From: Trichomonas vaginalis G3
Lineage: Eukaryota; Parabasalia; Trichomonadida; Trichomonadidae
Length of the DNA stretch: 64,000 nucleotides
Direction of reading: 5' to 3'
Assembly: GCF_026262505.1 (NCBI RefSeq)
Contig: NC_067207.1
Span: forward strand, 16,398,082 to 16,462,081
Shown here: positions 1-11,281 of the stretch, one piece after another
How positions within the stretch are numbered: position 1 is the first letter of the stretch
Layout: each line of letters opens with the position of its first letter
Notes under the pieces: model-generated
Database searches by the model: none
Seen by the model: only the letters and a program-made list of their open reading frames with translations
Told to the model about the DNA's origin: nothing
Program-made: the position numbers and the translations under genes

Positions 1-169
1 AAAACTTTGAGAGAAATATTCAATTTAACCTTACAACGATCAATTCTTTTTATTTATTTTCAATATATATCTGATATCATTGAATTTTCCTTCAGGTATT
101 TTTTAATTCAGATTGCTTTCAATTTACAAAGATTATTATCCTTCTTCTTTATATTAATTAATGTATTTC

Positions 170-175
170 TCATTT
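170..175 (+). promoter_or_regulatory. Inr-like element of the first gene
   Basis: TCATTT fits the Trichomonas initiator consensus TCAYTW and lies about 49 bases before the ATG at 221. It also lies downstream of an alternative ATG at 161, so a transcript starting here could only use 221. Position and consensus are seen; use as a promoter is inferred. Confidence 0.4.
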
Positions 176-220
176 TTTTTAATTTTCAATACTTTATTCA
201 AATCATATTTTCAAATCGAT

Positions 221-2653
221 ATGACTCCTCCGAAGTACAAAATCCAATTAGAAAAGCCAATCCCACCACCACCTCCACCACCACCAGTATATAATGGTCG
301 TGGACCTTCTACAACATTTAATATGCCTCAAGCTCCAGTTGCAAATCCAAATAATCAGCATTTTCAATATAATATGACAATTCCTGAATTATTACCACCA
401 CCACCTGGAGCTCAACCACCACCAGTTCCTGGAGGTTTGCTTCCTCCTGATAAATCCAATCAAAATGTTCCACCATCACCACTTGAAAAATTATTATCCT
501 CTGGTATTCCAGGTGGTGCTGATGCACAACTTGGACAGGATGCTATCCATGATGCACACAAATTTACTGATATATTTGGAAGCCAATTTATCCCAGATAC
601 GGCAATGATGAATTCTATTTCAGTTTTGATGAACAACAAAGGCGATAAAAAGGCCAAATTTAATTTCAATCCAGGAATGTTCCAGAGTCCTGATGCGTTT
701 ATGGTAATGCCTCCACCAGCTCCTCAAAAAGAACTCAACTTAAAGGCAAACGCAGCACTTTCGTTTACTCCAGAAGCATCGATTACATTTTCTCGTGCTG
801 TATACCCAACAATCCAAGCTTGCATTGATGCAGCACCAAACAAATCATACATTTATATTCCTACCGGAATTTATCCAGAAAGACTCAAAATAAACAAGAA
901 AGTTGCCTTAGAGGGAACAGGAAGTATATCGATATGCGGTGCCGATATAACAGATAACTGCTCTTTACATAAAATTACTTTTCAATGCGACAACCATGGC
1001 AAAGGAGGTGATGTAAACATAACGAATCACGCAATTGTATCATTTTCTAATGTATCTTTCTTTACAAATGAAACCAACGCCCTTGCAATTAAGGAAGATT
1101 CGATTGTTACTCTTGCTGACTGTAAGATTACATCATTGATGCTTCCATGCGTCTTTGTTAATGCACAATCCTCCATTCTCGCCACAAATTCTAACTTCGA
1201 AGGCTCTCAAACATACGGCATTCTTTTGGCAGATGAATCCTCAGCACATATAGAGAATTGCATCCTCAAAAGGAACGGTAAAGCAGCTATCTGCACTACA
1301 GGAACATCGACAGTTACAATTGTAGGATCACAAATCGAGTTTAATAACGATGCCATAGAAATCAACGAAACAGGCCAAGTAAACATCAACAATTCATCGA
1401 TATCTCTTAACCAAGATTACGGTATTATCATCAAATGCCGCTCATTCGTTCAAGTCAAGAATTGTAATTTTGATTCCAACAAAGAAGGATCAGTTTTAGC
1501 CTACAACAACGGTATATTCTTCAGTTTTGACAGTTTATTCAAAGGATCCCCCGACAAACCAATCATTTACTTAGCAGGAGGAGCGCAAATGAGCTCATCC
1601 GGAGACAACTTCTCAGGAAAGTGTCTCGGCGCTATTGCATCAGCCTCAAAGTCCGAAATCTACTGCGAGAACTCCAGTTTCAGCATGCAAGGATCCGGAA
1701 TTATCGCAAATCAGTCCACAATCACCTTACAAGACATATCATGTTCAGCAACAGTTATGGCCGTCCAAGTTGCCAGCTCTTTCATCGAAGTGAAGAACTC
1801 GAAATTCGCATCTGACCAAACAACATTTTCATTGGCCGGAATCAGAGGAACAGTTATCAACTGTGATTTCACGGGAAAGAGCATTGGCGCAGCGATAAAC
1901 AACGTTGAATTGCGATTTGTCAATTGTTCGTTCATTGGCTATAATCAAGCTGTTTCTGTTGCAGTTGGAAAACCATTGTTCGACCAATGTTCATTCAAAA
2001 CAAACCAAACAGGAATTGAAAACAACGATGGAACATTGTCGCTGACTAATTGTGTTTTCGAACATAACGGAACACACATCAACCACAAGAACAACCAGAT
2101 GCATGTTACTAAATGCAAATTCTTGTCTGCACAACAATCCGCGTTTATTCAGACAGGAGGAAAAGTTGCAATTACAGAAACAGAGTTCAAATCGAATAAG
2201 ACAGGTGTTGATGCTTCATCATCAGAGATATTGATTGATTCATGTACATTCACAAGCAATGGAATGTTTGGTGTACAAGTTCGCGGAAAATCATCATTAA
2301 TTATATCTAAATCTAAGTTCACTGACCATTTCAAGTCCCTTTTGTTGATTGCTTCTCGCAGTGCAATTAATGACTGCACATTCGAACAGGCATCATGCGG
2401 ACACATTGAGTTGATGAGATCTAATGTCAACATGGATAATTGCACAGTATCTAACACTCCATGCGGATTCCAAGTCACAGAGTCATCAATGCTTTCTTTC
2501 GTTAATTCATCAGTGAAATCATGCGAGAAAGGACTTAACGTTATTGGTCCTAAATCATCTGCATCAGTTGTTAATGTTAGATTTTCACAGACATTGACTC
2601 CTTTCTCAGGAGATGTCCAGAGAATCAAACAACAAAACTTAATTGTTGAATAA
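221..2653 (+). CDS. Proline-rich, parallel beta-helix protein
   Basis: An intact 810-residue reading frame. The start at 221 is preferred over an in-frame ATG at 161 because the extra residues are AT-biased and hydrophobic, and an Inr-like site lies between the two. Residues 15-22 are a run of eight prolines, with more proline/glycine clusters up to about residue 80. From about residue 190 to the end the protein is built of short repeats of the kind N-C-x-F/I, typical of right-handed parallel beta-helix (pectin-lyase-fold) proteins. The segment reading YPTIQACIDAAPNKSYIYIP resembles the entry strand seen in NosD, CASH and pectinesterase-like proteins. No signal peptide or C-terminal membrane segment is convincing, so a cytosolic scaffold or carbohydrate-binding role is possible, as in F-box/beta-helix proteins. 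No catalytic residues can be assigned. The frame is undisturbed and its codon use is richer in GC than the flanks, so it is a real host gene of unknown exact function. Confidence 0.85.
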   Translation: MTPPKYKIQLEKPIPPPPPPPPVYNGRGPSTTFNMPQAPVANPNNQHFQYNMTIPELLPPPPGAQPPPVPGGLLPPDKSNQNVPPSPLEKLLSSGIPGGADAQLGQDAIHDAHKFTDIFGSQFIPDTAMMNSISVLMNNKGDKKAKFNFNPGMFQSPDAFMVMPPPAPQKELNLKANAALSFTPEASITFSRAVYPTIQACIDAAPNKSYIYIPTGIYPERLKINKKVALEGTGSISICGADITDNCSLHKITFQCDNHGKGGDVNITNHAIVSFSNVSFFTNETNALAIKEDSIVTLADCKITSLMLPCVFVNAQSSILATNSNFEGSQTYGILLADESSAHIENCILKRNGKAAICTTGTSTVTIVGSQIEFNNDAIEINETGQVNINNSSISLNQDYGIIIKCRSFVQVKNCNFDSNKEGSVLAYNNGIFFSFDSLFKGSPDKPIIYLAGGAQMSSSGDNFSGKCLGAIASASKSEIYCENSSFSMQGSGIIANQSTITLQDISCSATVMAVQVASSFIEVKNSKFASDQTTFSLAGIRGTVINCDFTGKSIGAAINNVELRFVNCSFIGYNQAVSVAVGKPLFDQCSFKTNQTGIENNDGTLSLTNCVFEHNGTHINHKNNQMHVTKCKFLSAQQSAFIQTGGKVAITETEFKSNKTGVDASSSEILIDSCTFTSNGMFGVQVRGKSSLIISKSKFTDHFKSLLLIASRSAINDCTFEQASCGHIELMRSNVNMDNCTVSNTPCGFQVTESSMLSFVNSSVKSCEKGLNVIGPKSSASVVNVRFSQTLTPFSGDVQRIKQQNLIVE

Positions 2654-2968
2654 TTCTTTTATTGCTTATTTTTATTTTGTTTTAATATATATATCTTTAG
2701 TTATTAAAATTACCACTTTCTGGCATTCTCTCAATTTTTTATTGACTATATTTGTCATATACAAACATCACATTAAATTAGTTATTCCATAATGATTAAT
2801 AATATTAGATTTGCAAAGCAAAATACCGAGTTATTATTATAGAAATCAACTTTTTAGTTAGCCTTTTAATATATATTAATAGGAAGTCAGAAAGTGATTA
2901 AACATTCATAAAAAATTGATCAGACAATCTTAATTATCCTTTTTAAACTGTTTTTTTACATTCATATA
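2654..2968. other. Intergenic spacer
   Basis: AT-rich sequence between the first gene and the TTAA target site of element K1. Nothing else is recognised. Confidence 0.6.
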
Positions 2969-2975
2969 TTAAGGG

Positions 2976-2981
2976 TATAGT
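2976..2981. repeat. Polinton target-site duplication, left
   Basis: TATAGT lies directly before the left Polinton end and again at 20004-20009 directly after the right end. Six bases is the usual Maverick/Polinton duplication. The uninterrupted form GGGTATAGT is seen in the right terminal repeat of K1. Confidence 0.8.
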
Positions 2982-3181
2982 AGTAGGATATGAAGGGTTG
3001 TGTGACTTTTTTTGTTACATCTATATATAGACGATGCATTAAAATATATTTATTTATAAATCATTAAAAAATTAACATTAATTTTAAAATAATTTATTTT
3101 TTTATCTTTTATAAAAGAAGCTATATATAGATGATGTCAGATATTCCGCGATTAATTAAACATTGTTTAAATCCTGAATGG
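2982..3181 (+). repeat. Polinton left terminal inverted repeat
   Basis: This stretch matches the reverse complement of about 19802-20003 with few differences, including the internal coding start reading MMSDIPRLIKHCLN. Beyond it the two arms diverge by an indel before similarity resumes. Confidence 0.85.
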
Positions 3182-3290
3182 AATCAATGGAGTCATAATC
3201 AAAGACCTCATAAACGAGTAAAAGAAATTAGAAATAAACTTCTTACGAAAAATTAAAACTTAGTTATGTTTATTATTTTATTTTTTTATT

Positions 3291-3719
3291 TTGTATGAAA
3301 TGAGCGTCAAAACTAACAACGTTAAAAAATTAGGATTCACAAACGAGGAAATAAAGGATATATTAGAGGAGGTGGGTTATGAAGTTGATAAATATTATTT
3401 AAGAAATTGTAAAAAATTCGCGGAGTTATTAAATGATTTAGATTATGATGGAAAAATGAATAAAGATGATGTTATAAATTTCTTATATCCCACATCTGAA
3501 GAAGAAAAACCTAAAGAACCTGATGTTTTCCCTGAATATTATGAAGAACGGATTAAAGATGATGAATACAATGAAATTGAAAGACTGAAAAAAATAAGAG
3601 ATGAAATAGATGAAAAAATTAAGGAATTAAGAGAAGTTGAAAAATATAATGAAAATTGTAATAAACAGAAATTCATCAAAAGTGACAGCTCTCAATTTTT
3701 TGACATTTGTAAATTCTAA
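3291..3719 (+). pseudogene. Polinton acidic coiled-coil protein, interrupted
   Basis: A lysine- and glutamate-rich Polinton protein of unknown function. One stretch, DLDYDGKMNKDD, resembles an EF-hand calcium loop, and the following part (DEYNEIERLKKIRDEIDEKI) looks like a coiled coil. Its distal end runs into the terminal repeat of inserted element X-1, so the present end is not native. No family is recognised; the EF-hand likeness is weak, since only one loop is seen. Confidence 0.5.
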
Positions 3720-4909
3720 ATTGAATGAGAAAAATGAAATAATACTAAGTATAATACAATATTCTAGATTTAATTATAATTAGGAAAAAGTTAGTTTTGA
3801 GAGTACTTTTCATAGGCATATAGAATGAAATCTTCTGAAAAATAATATCACATAAACTTATATTATTTTCTAATATATAACTATTTTATATAAAAATCAA
3901 ATTCAATGATCTTAAAAGCGAAGGATAAACCTCAAAATTTACGAATATAATGAGTGGGAATATAATGCTTATCTATCATAAAACCATATGAAATATCAAT
4001 TTTTGCTTTACGCCTAATTTTTGACGACAATTAGCAAAAAATGTTAAATGTTAACACTCAGTCCATTTGAATATGAAAAATAAAATTGACTTTGATTAAA
4101 TGTTTTTATTTATCATGCAATTCTTCTTGCGACCAAAGATTTGAATAAAATTTCAAAAAATAAGATAGCTTAAAAAATAATATACGGTAGTGTTTACTAA
4201 TAGATGAATAGTATATAAATTCTATTAAAATGGATTTGATCCAAAAAAATATAAAACCAAAAATAATTGTTATAATTTAAATGAAGAAGTAATTTAAAAC
4301 GATTTTATTTATGATCAAATTTTATATATTTTTTTGGATCAAATCCATTTTAATAGAATTTATATACTATTCATCTATTAGTAAACACTACCGTATATTA
4401 TTTTTTAAGCTTCTTATTTTTTGAAATTTTATTCAAATCTTTGGTCGCAAGAAGAATTGCATGATAAATAAAAACATTTAATCAAAGTCAATTTTATTTT
4501 TCATATTCAAATGGACTGAGTGTTAACATTTAACATTTTTTGCTAATTGTCGTCAAAAATTAGGCGTAAAGCAAAAATTGATATTTCATATGGTTTTATG
4601 ATAGATAAGCATTATATTCCCACTCATTATATTCGTAAATTTTGAGGTTTATCCTTCGCTTTTAAGATCATTGAATTTGATTTTTATATAAAATAGTTAT
4701 ATATTAGAAAATAATATGAGTTTATGTGATATTATTTTTCAGAAGATTTTGTGTTCTTCTTCAAAATTTTATTTTTTTATTAAAAAGAATCTTTACAAAA
4801 TATACATTTACTTTAATTAATATTTAAAAACGTGCTCTATCAAAAGTTCCAAAAATTCAATATTTTAGCTTTTCTGAGGTGTCACTTTTGATGAATTTCT
4901 GTTTACAAC
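3657..4909. mobile_element. Fold-back transposon X-1, non-autonomous
   Basis: 1,253 bases, made almost wholly of two inverted arms of about 600 bases around a short centre near 4255-4320. The ends read TGTAATAAACAG on the left and CTGTTTACAAC on the right. AAAAT is duplicated at 3652-3656 and 4910-4914. The same ends and the same 5-bp duplication length occur in the large element X-2, so X-1 is an internally deleted relative that would need X-encoded integrase. It carries no coding capacity of its own. Both ends contain an outward Inr followed by an ATG. Confidence 0.85.
4882..4893 (+). promoter_or_regulatory. Outward Inr plus ATG in the X-1 right end
   Basis: TCACTTTTGATG: the Inr TCACTT is followed four bases later by an ATG directed out of the element. 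The mirror copy lies at 3674-3685 in the left end. Matching sites lie in both ends of X-2. Promoter activity is inferred from the consensus and the close spacing, which is typical of Trichomonas genes. Confidence 0.45.
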
Positions 4910-5165
4910 AAAATGAAGTAGAGGGTTTAATGAATATCCCAGCTTCAGAATCAGAAGTTCAGAAATCTCATGAAGAAAGATATAAAAATTATGTCTCAGA
5001 ATCAACACAAATTTATTAGATGGTGAAATAGACGAAACACTTTCAGAAGAAGGTACTAAATTTATTCGTAAACATAAGTTACAATTTATTGATAATGAAG
5101 AATACCCCTGTATCCTACTTTCACCACCTTTAGATTCCGAAAAATTCAAAAAAGCTCTTAAAAAC

Positions 5166-5663
5166 GTGACATATGCAACTAATACGATTAAGAAAGAAGA
5201 TCATGATATTTACACAAATTATTATTTAAATAAATGCACATGTGTTGATAAAGTTTTTGATTTATTAGATAAAATATCAAAAGAAACCATTGGAACCTAT
5301 AAAATTTTGTGTGATTGTGGTTTCATTATTGAAGATACCAATAATGTTTCATATGAAAGAACAGCACCGAAGGAAGACGAAGTGGAAAGGTATATACCAT
5401 TCGTTATTAAGAATATAAAAGATATGAAAACGTATAAGCATTATATTTATTCATTTATTTCAGAAAAAATGGAAGCAACCCATAAAACATCTTCTCATCA
5501 TTTTATAGCTATTCATACATTCCTTTTCAAAATTGTGAAATTAAATAAGACAGGAATTAGATTTAATGTATCAGGGTACGCATTCTTGAGTAAATTAAAA
5601 TGTATTCGTCACGTCGCAGATGATAAAAATTTATGTGTTCTTAATTCATTTTATGGGCTTTAA
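5166..5663 (+). pseudogene. Polinton protein, unassigned
   Basis: A 165-residue plus-strand frame with cysteine pairs (KCTCVDK and LCDCGF) that could bind a metal. It lies between the X-1 insertion and the polymerase region. No family is recognised. It belongs to the Polinton by position and codon use. Confidence 0.4.
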
Positions 5664-5710
5664 AAAATAAACTTTATTATTTTTATTTTTAATTTTTTAT
5701 TCTTACATAA

Positions 5711-5890
5711 ATGAACAAAAACGGAACAGCTAAAATGAATGATAATCAAATTAGAGCAGAAGGTAGAAGGTTATTTAAACGCTTCTATAACATTCCTGAT
5801 GGTGCTAATCCTAAAACTCGTAGAAGCTATTTAAATGAAGCAATAGATGCATATGAAGGGTTTGACATTTCATCAGAAGTGAGAGATTAG
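5711..5890 (+). pseudogene. Small Polinton frame ahead of the polymerase
   Basis: A 59-residue frame starting MNKNGTAKMNDNQIRAEGRR, rich in arginine and lysine. It lies just upstream of the polymerase region and may be a separate small protein or part of the polymerase N-terminus. Unassigned. Confidence 0.3.
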
Positions 5891-5944
5891 CGAGAATGTT
5901 AAATGTTAATATTGATTTCTATTTTGTGATCCTCACCAGAAGAC

Positions 5945-8900
5945 GTGGACATAAATAAGGTAGACTTTCCATTAGTGGAATCAATAATGATAGATCCAGA
6001 ATTTGAAACAGTAAATATTTTATTAACACAGAGTCCATGTGGAAAACTTCACGCTGACAGAATAACAGACGTTGAAGCACTCACCGGCTATAAAGTTTGT
6101 CCATATTGTAAAGAAGAAGTTTATTCTATCCGTGATGATCCAGAAAGGAAAAACCAAAGAAGATTTTTAAAGCATTGTGAGAAATGAAAGAAAATAATGG
6201 AAGATTAATTCAAGACGTTCAGTTGCAAAAGACACAGCAACCATATGCACCACATATTACGAAACAGAAGATATATCAGTGGTTATTAGCTCACAATTTG
6301 CAGAAATATTATAAACCGACAAGATATTATATTACTTTTGACTTTGAAACATTAGAGACTAAAGAAGAATTACAACTTTCTGAGTGTGCAACTTTGAACG
6401 CTTACTTAAAACCATTCATGGTATCATCAACGGTTAAATTAAACGATAAAACATATACGAGGAATTTTTGCTTAACTTCGAGTGATTCTTTTATTTCTGA
6501 TTGGATTGAGTTTTTATTTTCAACCTGTTCATTAGTTGTTGAATCAAATATGAGTCAATACAATGAATTATTGAAGTCGCAAACGGCGGGAACTTTGTCT
6601 CATACATTAAATGAAAAACAGAAGGAAGCATTTAAAGAACTTCTAGATGAGGAATTCAATAAAGTGAATATCATAGGTTTTAATTCGGGAAAGTTTGATT
6701 TAAATTTAATTCTTCGTGATTTAAACACTGCAAAATGGAAATAAAATCAATGCTGGGTTCATCTTCACAATTTAAGCAAATCATTGTAAAGAAAACAAAC
6801 GTTCCATATGAATTGAGATTTATTGACATCAGAAATTATATAGCGGGGGACATTAGACCAATTCACTCAAGATTTCGGAAACAATAAATCACGTGTTAAA
6901 TCCTTTTTTCCCTTATCAATTCATCACATGGAAAATTACGAAGAAGAATTATATAAAGAGGAACCATTCACGAAAGATTCATTTATCAGCATTAACCCAA
7001 GAAACTATATCAGATAGTGATTATCAAATATATCTCAATGATGCTAAAATTTTTAAGAATAGATTAGAATATTTTATTCATTATTGCAATAAAGATGTTG
7101 AAATTATGATTGACCCAATCGATAAAATTATTGAAGAAACATTTGTTTATAAAATTGACACGCTTTCATAATCTTTCTTTATCATCGAATGCTTCAATGA
7201 TTCGTTACGCTTTAGCATATAAAGACTTTAATCCTAATGAAAAATATCCTGAGGAAGAGATAGAATCAAGTTTTGAATTAACGAAAAAGTATTGGAAATA
7301 TAAAATTGAATCATATAAGAAACAAGATGAAAAGCAGAAAGGGATACTAAAAATAATGTTTCAATGGATGATTTTCAATACTATCACGATTTAATCCTTT
7401 CATCTAAATGCAAAATGTGTGGTAAAGCGTTTACATATGCAAATAAACCAACATTGGATAGAATCGATAATGAAAAACCACATACCAAAGAAAATTGTCA
7501 GTTAATGTGTTGTTATTGCAATGTCGTAAAATCAAATAAAGATGAAGATGTTCAACGTTTAAGAATCAATTTAAGAAATTATGCATTAAAAAATAATTAC
7601 CAATGACTTTAGATTCAGTTGAAGCTTATCACATTCTCCGTAATGGAATTACTGGTGGTTTATCAAATGTTCAACATAGAGTAAATCTTAAAGGAATCAC
7701 GCACATTAATAAACTTGCATATAATCCAGAAACTAAAACTGTATCAAATGAGGACACCACCAACATTATGACTCATTTCGTTGGTGTTGATTTTAATTCA
7801 TTATATCCTTCATCATTTTCATCTAATCCTCATGATTTCATTCAATATACCGACCATAAAATGTATATGCCGGGAAGATTGAATGGTGTTATCATTTGTG
7901 ATACAGCAACAAAAAAGCAAAAGCACTGGGAATAATTAAGAAGAAAAATACTTTATTCGTGGCTGAAGTAAAGGGTCACATTGATGAAAAATACATTAAT
8001 GATTACATAAACTTTTTACCGATAATAAGAAACTTAGATATTATCACAGATGAAAAAACAATTGGCAGTTTTATGTATAATTACATGAAATCAAACAATC
8101 TACCGGTTGACCAGAAACAGAGGAAATTAACTCAGTTAGCATCAACATACAACCAATATCAACCATTTTCTTCTTATTATCTTTGGTATCTAATAGACAG
8201 ATTTCATTTTATCATTGATGACATTCAATCAATTTTAACATTTACTAAAAACACTTGTTTTAATGAATTTGCGAACAAATTTATGAACAAAAGACAAAAG
8301 GCTGAATTAGAAGGAAATAAAGGAAAAAGTTTATTTTGCAAGATTTCACTTAATGGATCATATGGTTACGATGCAATGAATACACAAAATTACGCAAAGA
8401 CTAAAATAATGAATGCACAGAAGGCACGCGTTGCATGTATGTCAAATAAGTTTAAAAACATAAGAGAAATAGGTGAAGATACATATCAAGTGATGCTTAA
8501 AGATAGATTTTATAGATGTGATACATGTTTACAAGAGGCATTCTTCACTTTAGGTAATGCTAAATACTGGTATTTGGTTTTCATTTATGATTTTATGTAT
8601 AAATGCATGAATGTTAATCGTTTCATTTCATTGAAGGTGATACTGATTCATCTTATTGGGCAATCGCTGGCGACCCAAATCTTCCTAACACTCAAGCATT
8701 TCAAGCAATTGTTACCGATAAACAATTTTATGATAAAAACATTTTCAAATTCGCACCTTTTGATTTCTTCTGTTTTGATGAGAAATTTAAACCTAAATTA
8801 AAGAATAAAGCTGAAGAAAAAGCACATGAGAAGAAGTTATTGGGTTTAGCAATTGAGAAACAAGGTGATAACATGGTTGCTTTATGCCCTAAGTGTTATA

Positions 8901-9166
8901 CATCATTCAACGGTTCAATTGATGGAAGTGATTTTAAAAAGATTGCACAAAAAATGAAAGGTGTTAGTTTACGACAAAATAAACAATTAACACCTAAAAA
9001 TTATTTGGATATAATAAATGATAAAGTGATATTTGATGGTCAGAATATTAATTTACAACTTAAAAACGGGTCAATGACTCGCTTAACAATCGGTAAGACT
9101 GCATTAACAGGAGCACACACTAAGGCTGTATGTTGTGAAAATGGATGTTGTATGCCATTTATTTAA
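5945..9166 (+). pseudogene. polB: Polinton family B DNA polymerase, broken
   Basis: Region of the protein-primed DNA polymerase B that replicates Polintons. Recognisable in order: a cysteine pair (CPYCKEE) near 6100, exonuclease motif DFETLE near 6340, an exonuclease II-like motif FNSGKFD near 6680, polymerase motif A DFNSLYPS near 7790, motif B NGSYGYDA near 8350, a motif C-like GDTDS near 8640, and a C-terminal part with KMKGVS near 8960. An HNH-like zinc region (7364-7606) sits between exonuclease and polymerase parts. The gene has several breaks and cannot give a full polymerase. The family is clear from the order and identity of the motifs. Confidence 0.85.
7364..7606 (+). pseudogene. 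HNH-like zinc motif inside the polymerase region
   Basis: Reads CKMCGKAF, then LDRIDNEKPHTKENCQ and CCYCNVVKSNKD. This is the pattern of HNH-type zinc modules (CxxC, LDRxDN, H, N, CxxCNxxKs). It lies between the exonuclease and palm motifs of the Polinton polymerase. It could be a module of this polymerase lineage or a remnant of an inserted endonuclease. Confidence 0.5.
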
Positions 9167-9413
9167 TACAATTTAAAATTTTATTTTTAATAAAATGCCA
9201 CAGAAGAGACAAAAGGAACCGTAAATAATGGTTTTGATACTATGATTCAAAGAGGCGGGCACCCTTAAAACACTTATTTTATTTTTATATAAATGAATAG
9301 CGCAGATTTAAAAAAATTTAATTTATGATTTAGTACTTAATCAAAATTTTCTTACTTATTATGAATTAAAATCATATCTCCAAAAATATAATAAAAATAT
9401 AACGGGTGATGAT

Positions 9414-10800
9414 GTGGATTATTATTATCCGTATTATAAAAATGAAATTTTGAAATATCATGATAAAATAATTTCTAAAATTAAAGACAAAATTAAAAAT
9501 AATGAATATACAAAGGGAAAAACTAAATCACAACTTAAACAATTGAAAGATTTCAAAAATAAAGTATTAACAGAAGAAGATATTGATGAATTATATAAAT
9601 TATATAATCATGAGCCGCAAAAAACAAAGGAACAAAAACAAAAGGTGCAAAACACCCAGGTCCTTCAGACCATAAATGATGCACAAGCTTTAATTTATGA
9701 TTCATTAGTTAAACCATATTCAGCCCGACTTTTAAATGAAGATCAACTTTTGGAATTCATCCTTCAACATAAACTCGAAGCGGGAAAGTATATCAAACCT
9801 TTATATACAGCATATTTAAAACAAATGAATAGAATACATCCAGAATTAATGAAGGGGGAATGAAATCCAAAATCAAAGCAGATAAAATTAAACCACTTGC
9901 AACACCAAAACCTCCAACGACAGTACCTCCTCCTCCTTCAGTTAATCCTTCATCATTCACTTTATTATATCCATTTCAAACATTAAAGAAGCAAAAAGAT
10001 TTTAAAAAGGATTTCAAGATATTAAATAAACCAATTGACCCGAAAATTCAACCGTTAAAGGAAAAATTTAGTCGCCCTTCATTTGCTCCATATCCATATT
10101 CATACGAAATCGATCATCTGGAATATTCAAAAGGAAACGTTACTTATTTATTTGCCATTAACATTAACACTAGATATTTATATTGCATTCCAGTGAAAGG
10201 GAAAACAGAACAGGAAACAAGAAGAGCTATACAATACTTACTAGATCATGAAAGAGTAGATAATATCAGGGTGATGGTGATAAAGGATTTCAGGCAGCTA
10301 TGGCTCATTATTTCCCACAAATTAATTTTTTCTTTTCATCCTCTCCATATACGTTTCATAATAAAATAGTTGATGCGGTAATGAGAACTCTTAGAGATGC
10401 GTTAGGGTTAACGGTCAGATATACTGGGATGGAAATCATGACTCCATCATACAACAGTTAGTATATTATTACAATAATACATGGCATAGAACTATAAACA
10501 TGAAACCAGTGGAAATGAAAAATGATATTTCAAAAGAATGGAATATATTAGAAAGCAAATGGAAAGGTTGAATGATGTTAAACGTGAACAAATTAATTCG
10601 GGGCTCATGAATTTTAAACAAGGGATAAATTTTGATTCATCTCGATTATGGAAAAACTGATAAATCAATGACAAAAAGAAGACGAAGATTTGACACAATA
10701 GCTGAATTTGTTAGATATATTAACGGCAATGCATTAGTTGAAGTTGACAATAAATTAATAGAAATTCCGATTATTTTATTACTCCATTATATTTAAATAA
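9414..10800 (+). pseudogene. Polinton integrase region, broken
   Basis: An N-terminal lysine-rich part (9414-9863) is followed by a proline-rich linker and an RVE-type integrase core. The core shows EIDHLEYSKGNVTYLF, with the first catalytic aspartate, and LFAININTRYLYCIPVKGKT. Distal remnants include an NNTWHRTI-like stretch that is common near integrase C-termini. Its position just after the polymerase fits Maverick gene order. The gene is broken in a few places. Confidence 0.7.
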
Positions 10801-10827
10801 TATTTAATTTTTTTATTTCGTAAGAAA

Positions 10828-11097
10828 TGAGTGACAAAAAGCAGCCAAGAGTCCAGACAATGAATATAAAAAGAAACTAAACAGAATTAAATCAAAAATA
10901 TGCTATTACAAAAGAAGCCGCAATGCGGTGGGGCTGAAAACGATAAAGAGAGGAAAGAAATAATCGAAAAATTAGAAACTTACCGTTCAATCCTTAAACT
11001 GAGTGAAGCAAAAATAAAAGAATTTAATAGAATAAATAAATTGATTGGAAGAGATGAATTTAATAAAGATGAATTTTTAAACTCAATCCAAATTTAA
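10828..11097 (+). pseudogene. Small Polinton coiled-coil frame
   Basis: A short basic protein, partly open (the 65 residues from 10900). It reads NDKERKEIIEKLETYRS and on, and is likely helical. No function is recognised. It is the last plus-strand Polinton frame before the minus-strand block. Confidence 0.35.
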
Positions 11098-11281
11098 TTT
11101 TTATTCCTCTTCCCGAACCCTTCTTGCATCATTTTTATCATTTCCTCCCTTGTTATGATTCGTGGTAAATTTTGAGCTTGTGGGGTATCCATTACTTCAT
11201 TACCTAATTAATTACAGACATAAAATATATTTAGTTCATTCGTACCATGCGAATATAGTCACAAATGGTGGCATGTAATCT

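Noticed and set aside
161-220. N-terminal extension of the first gene from the ATG at 161
   Set aside because: The residues are an AT-driven hydrophobic stretch, and the Inr-like site at 170-175 lies downstream of that ATG.
4865-5149. A minus-strand frame over the right X-1 junction
   Set aside because: It crosses the transposon end and is the antisense of other sequence. No protein features are seen.
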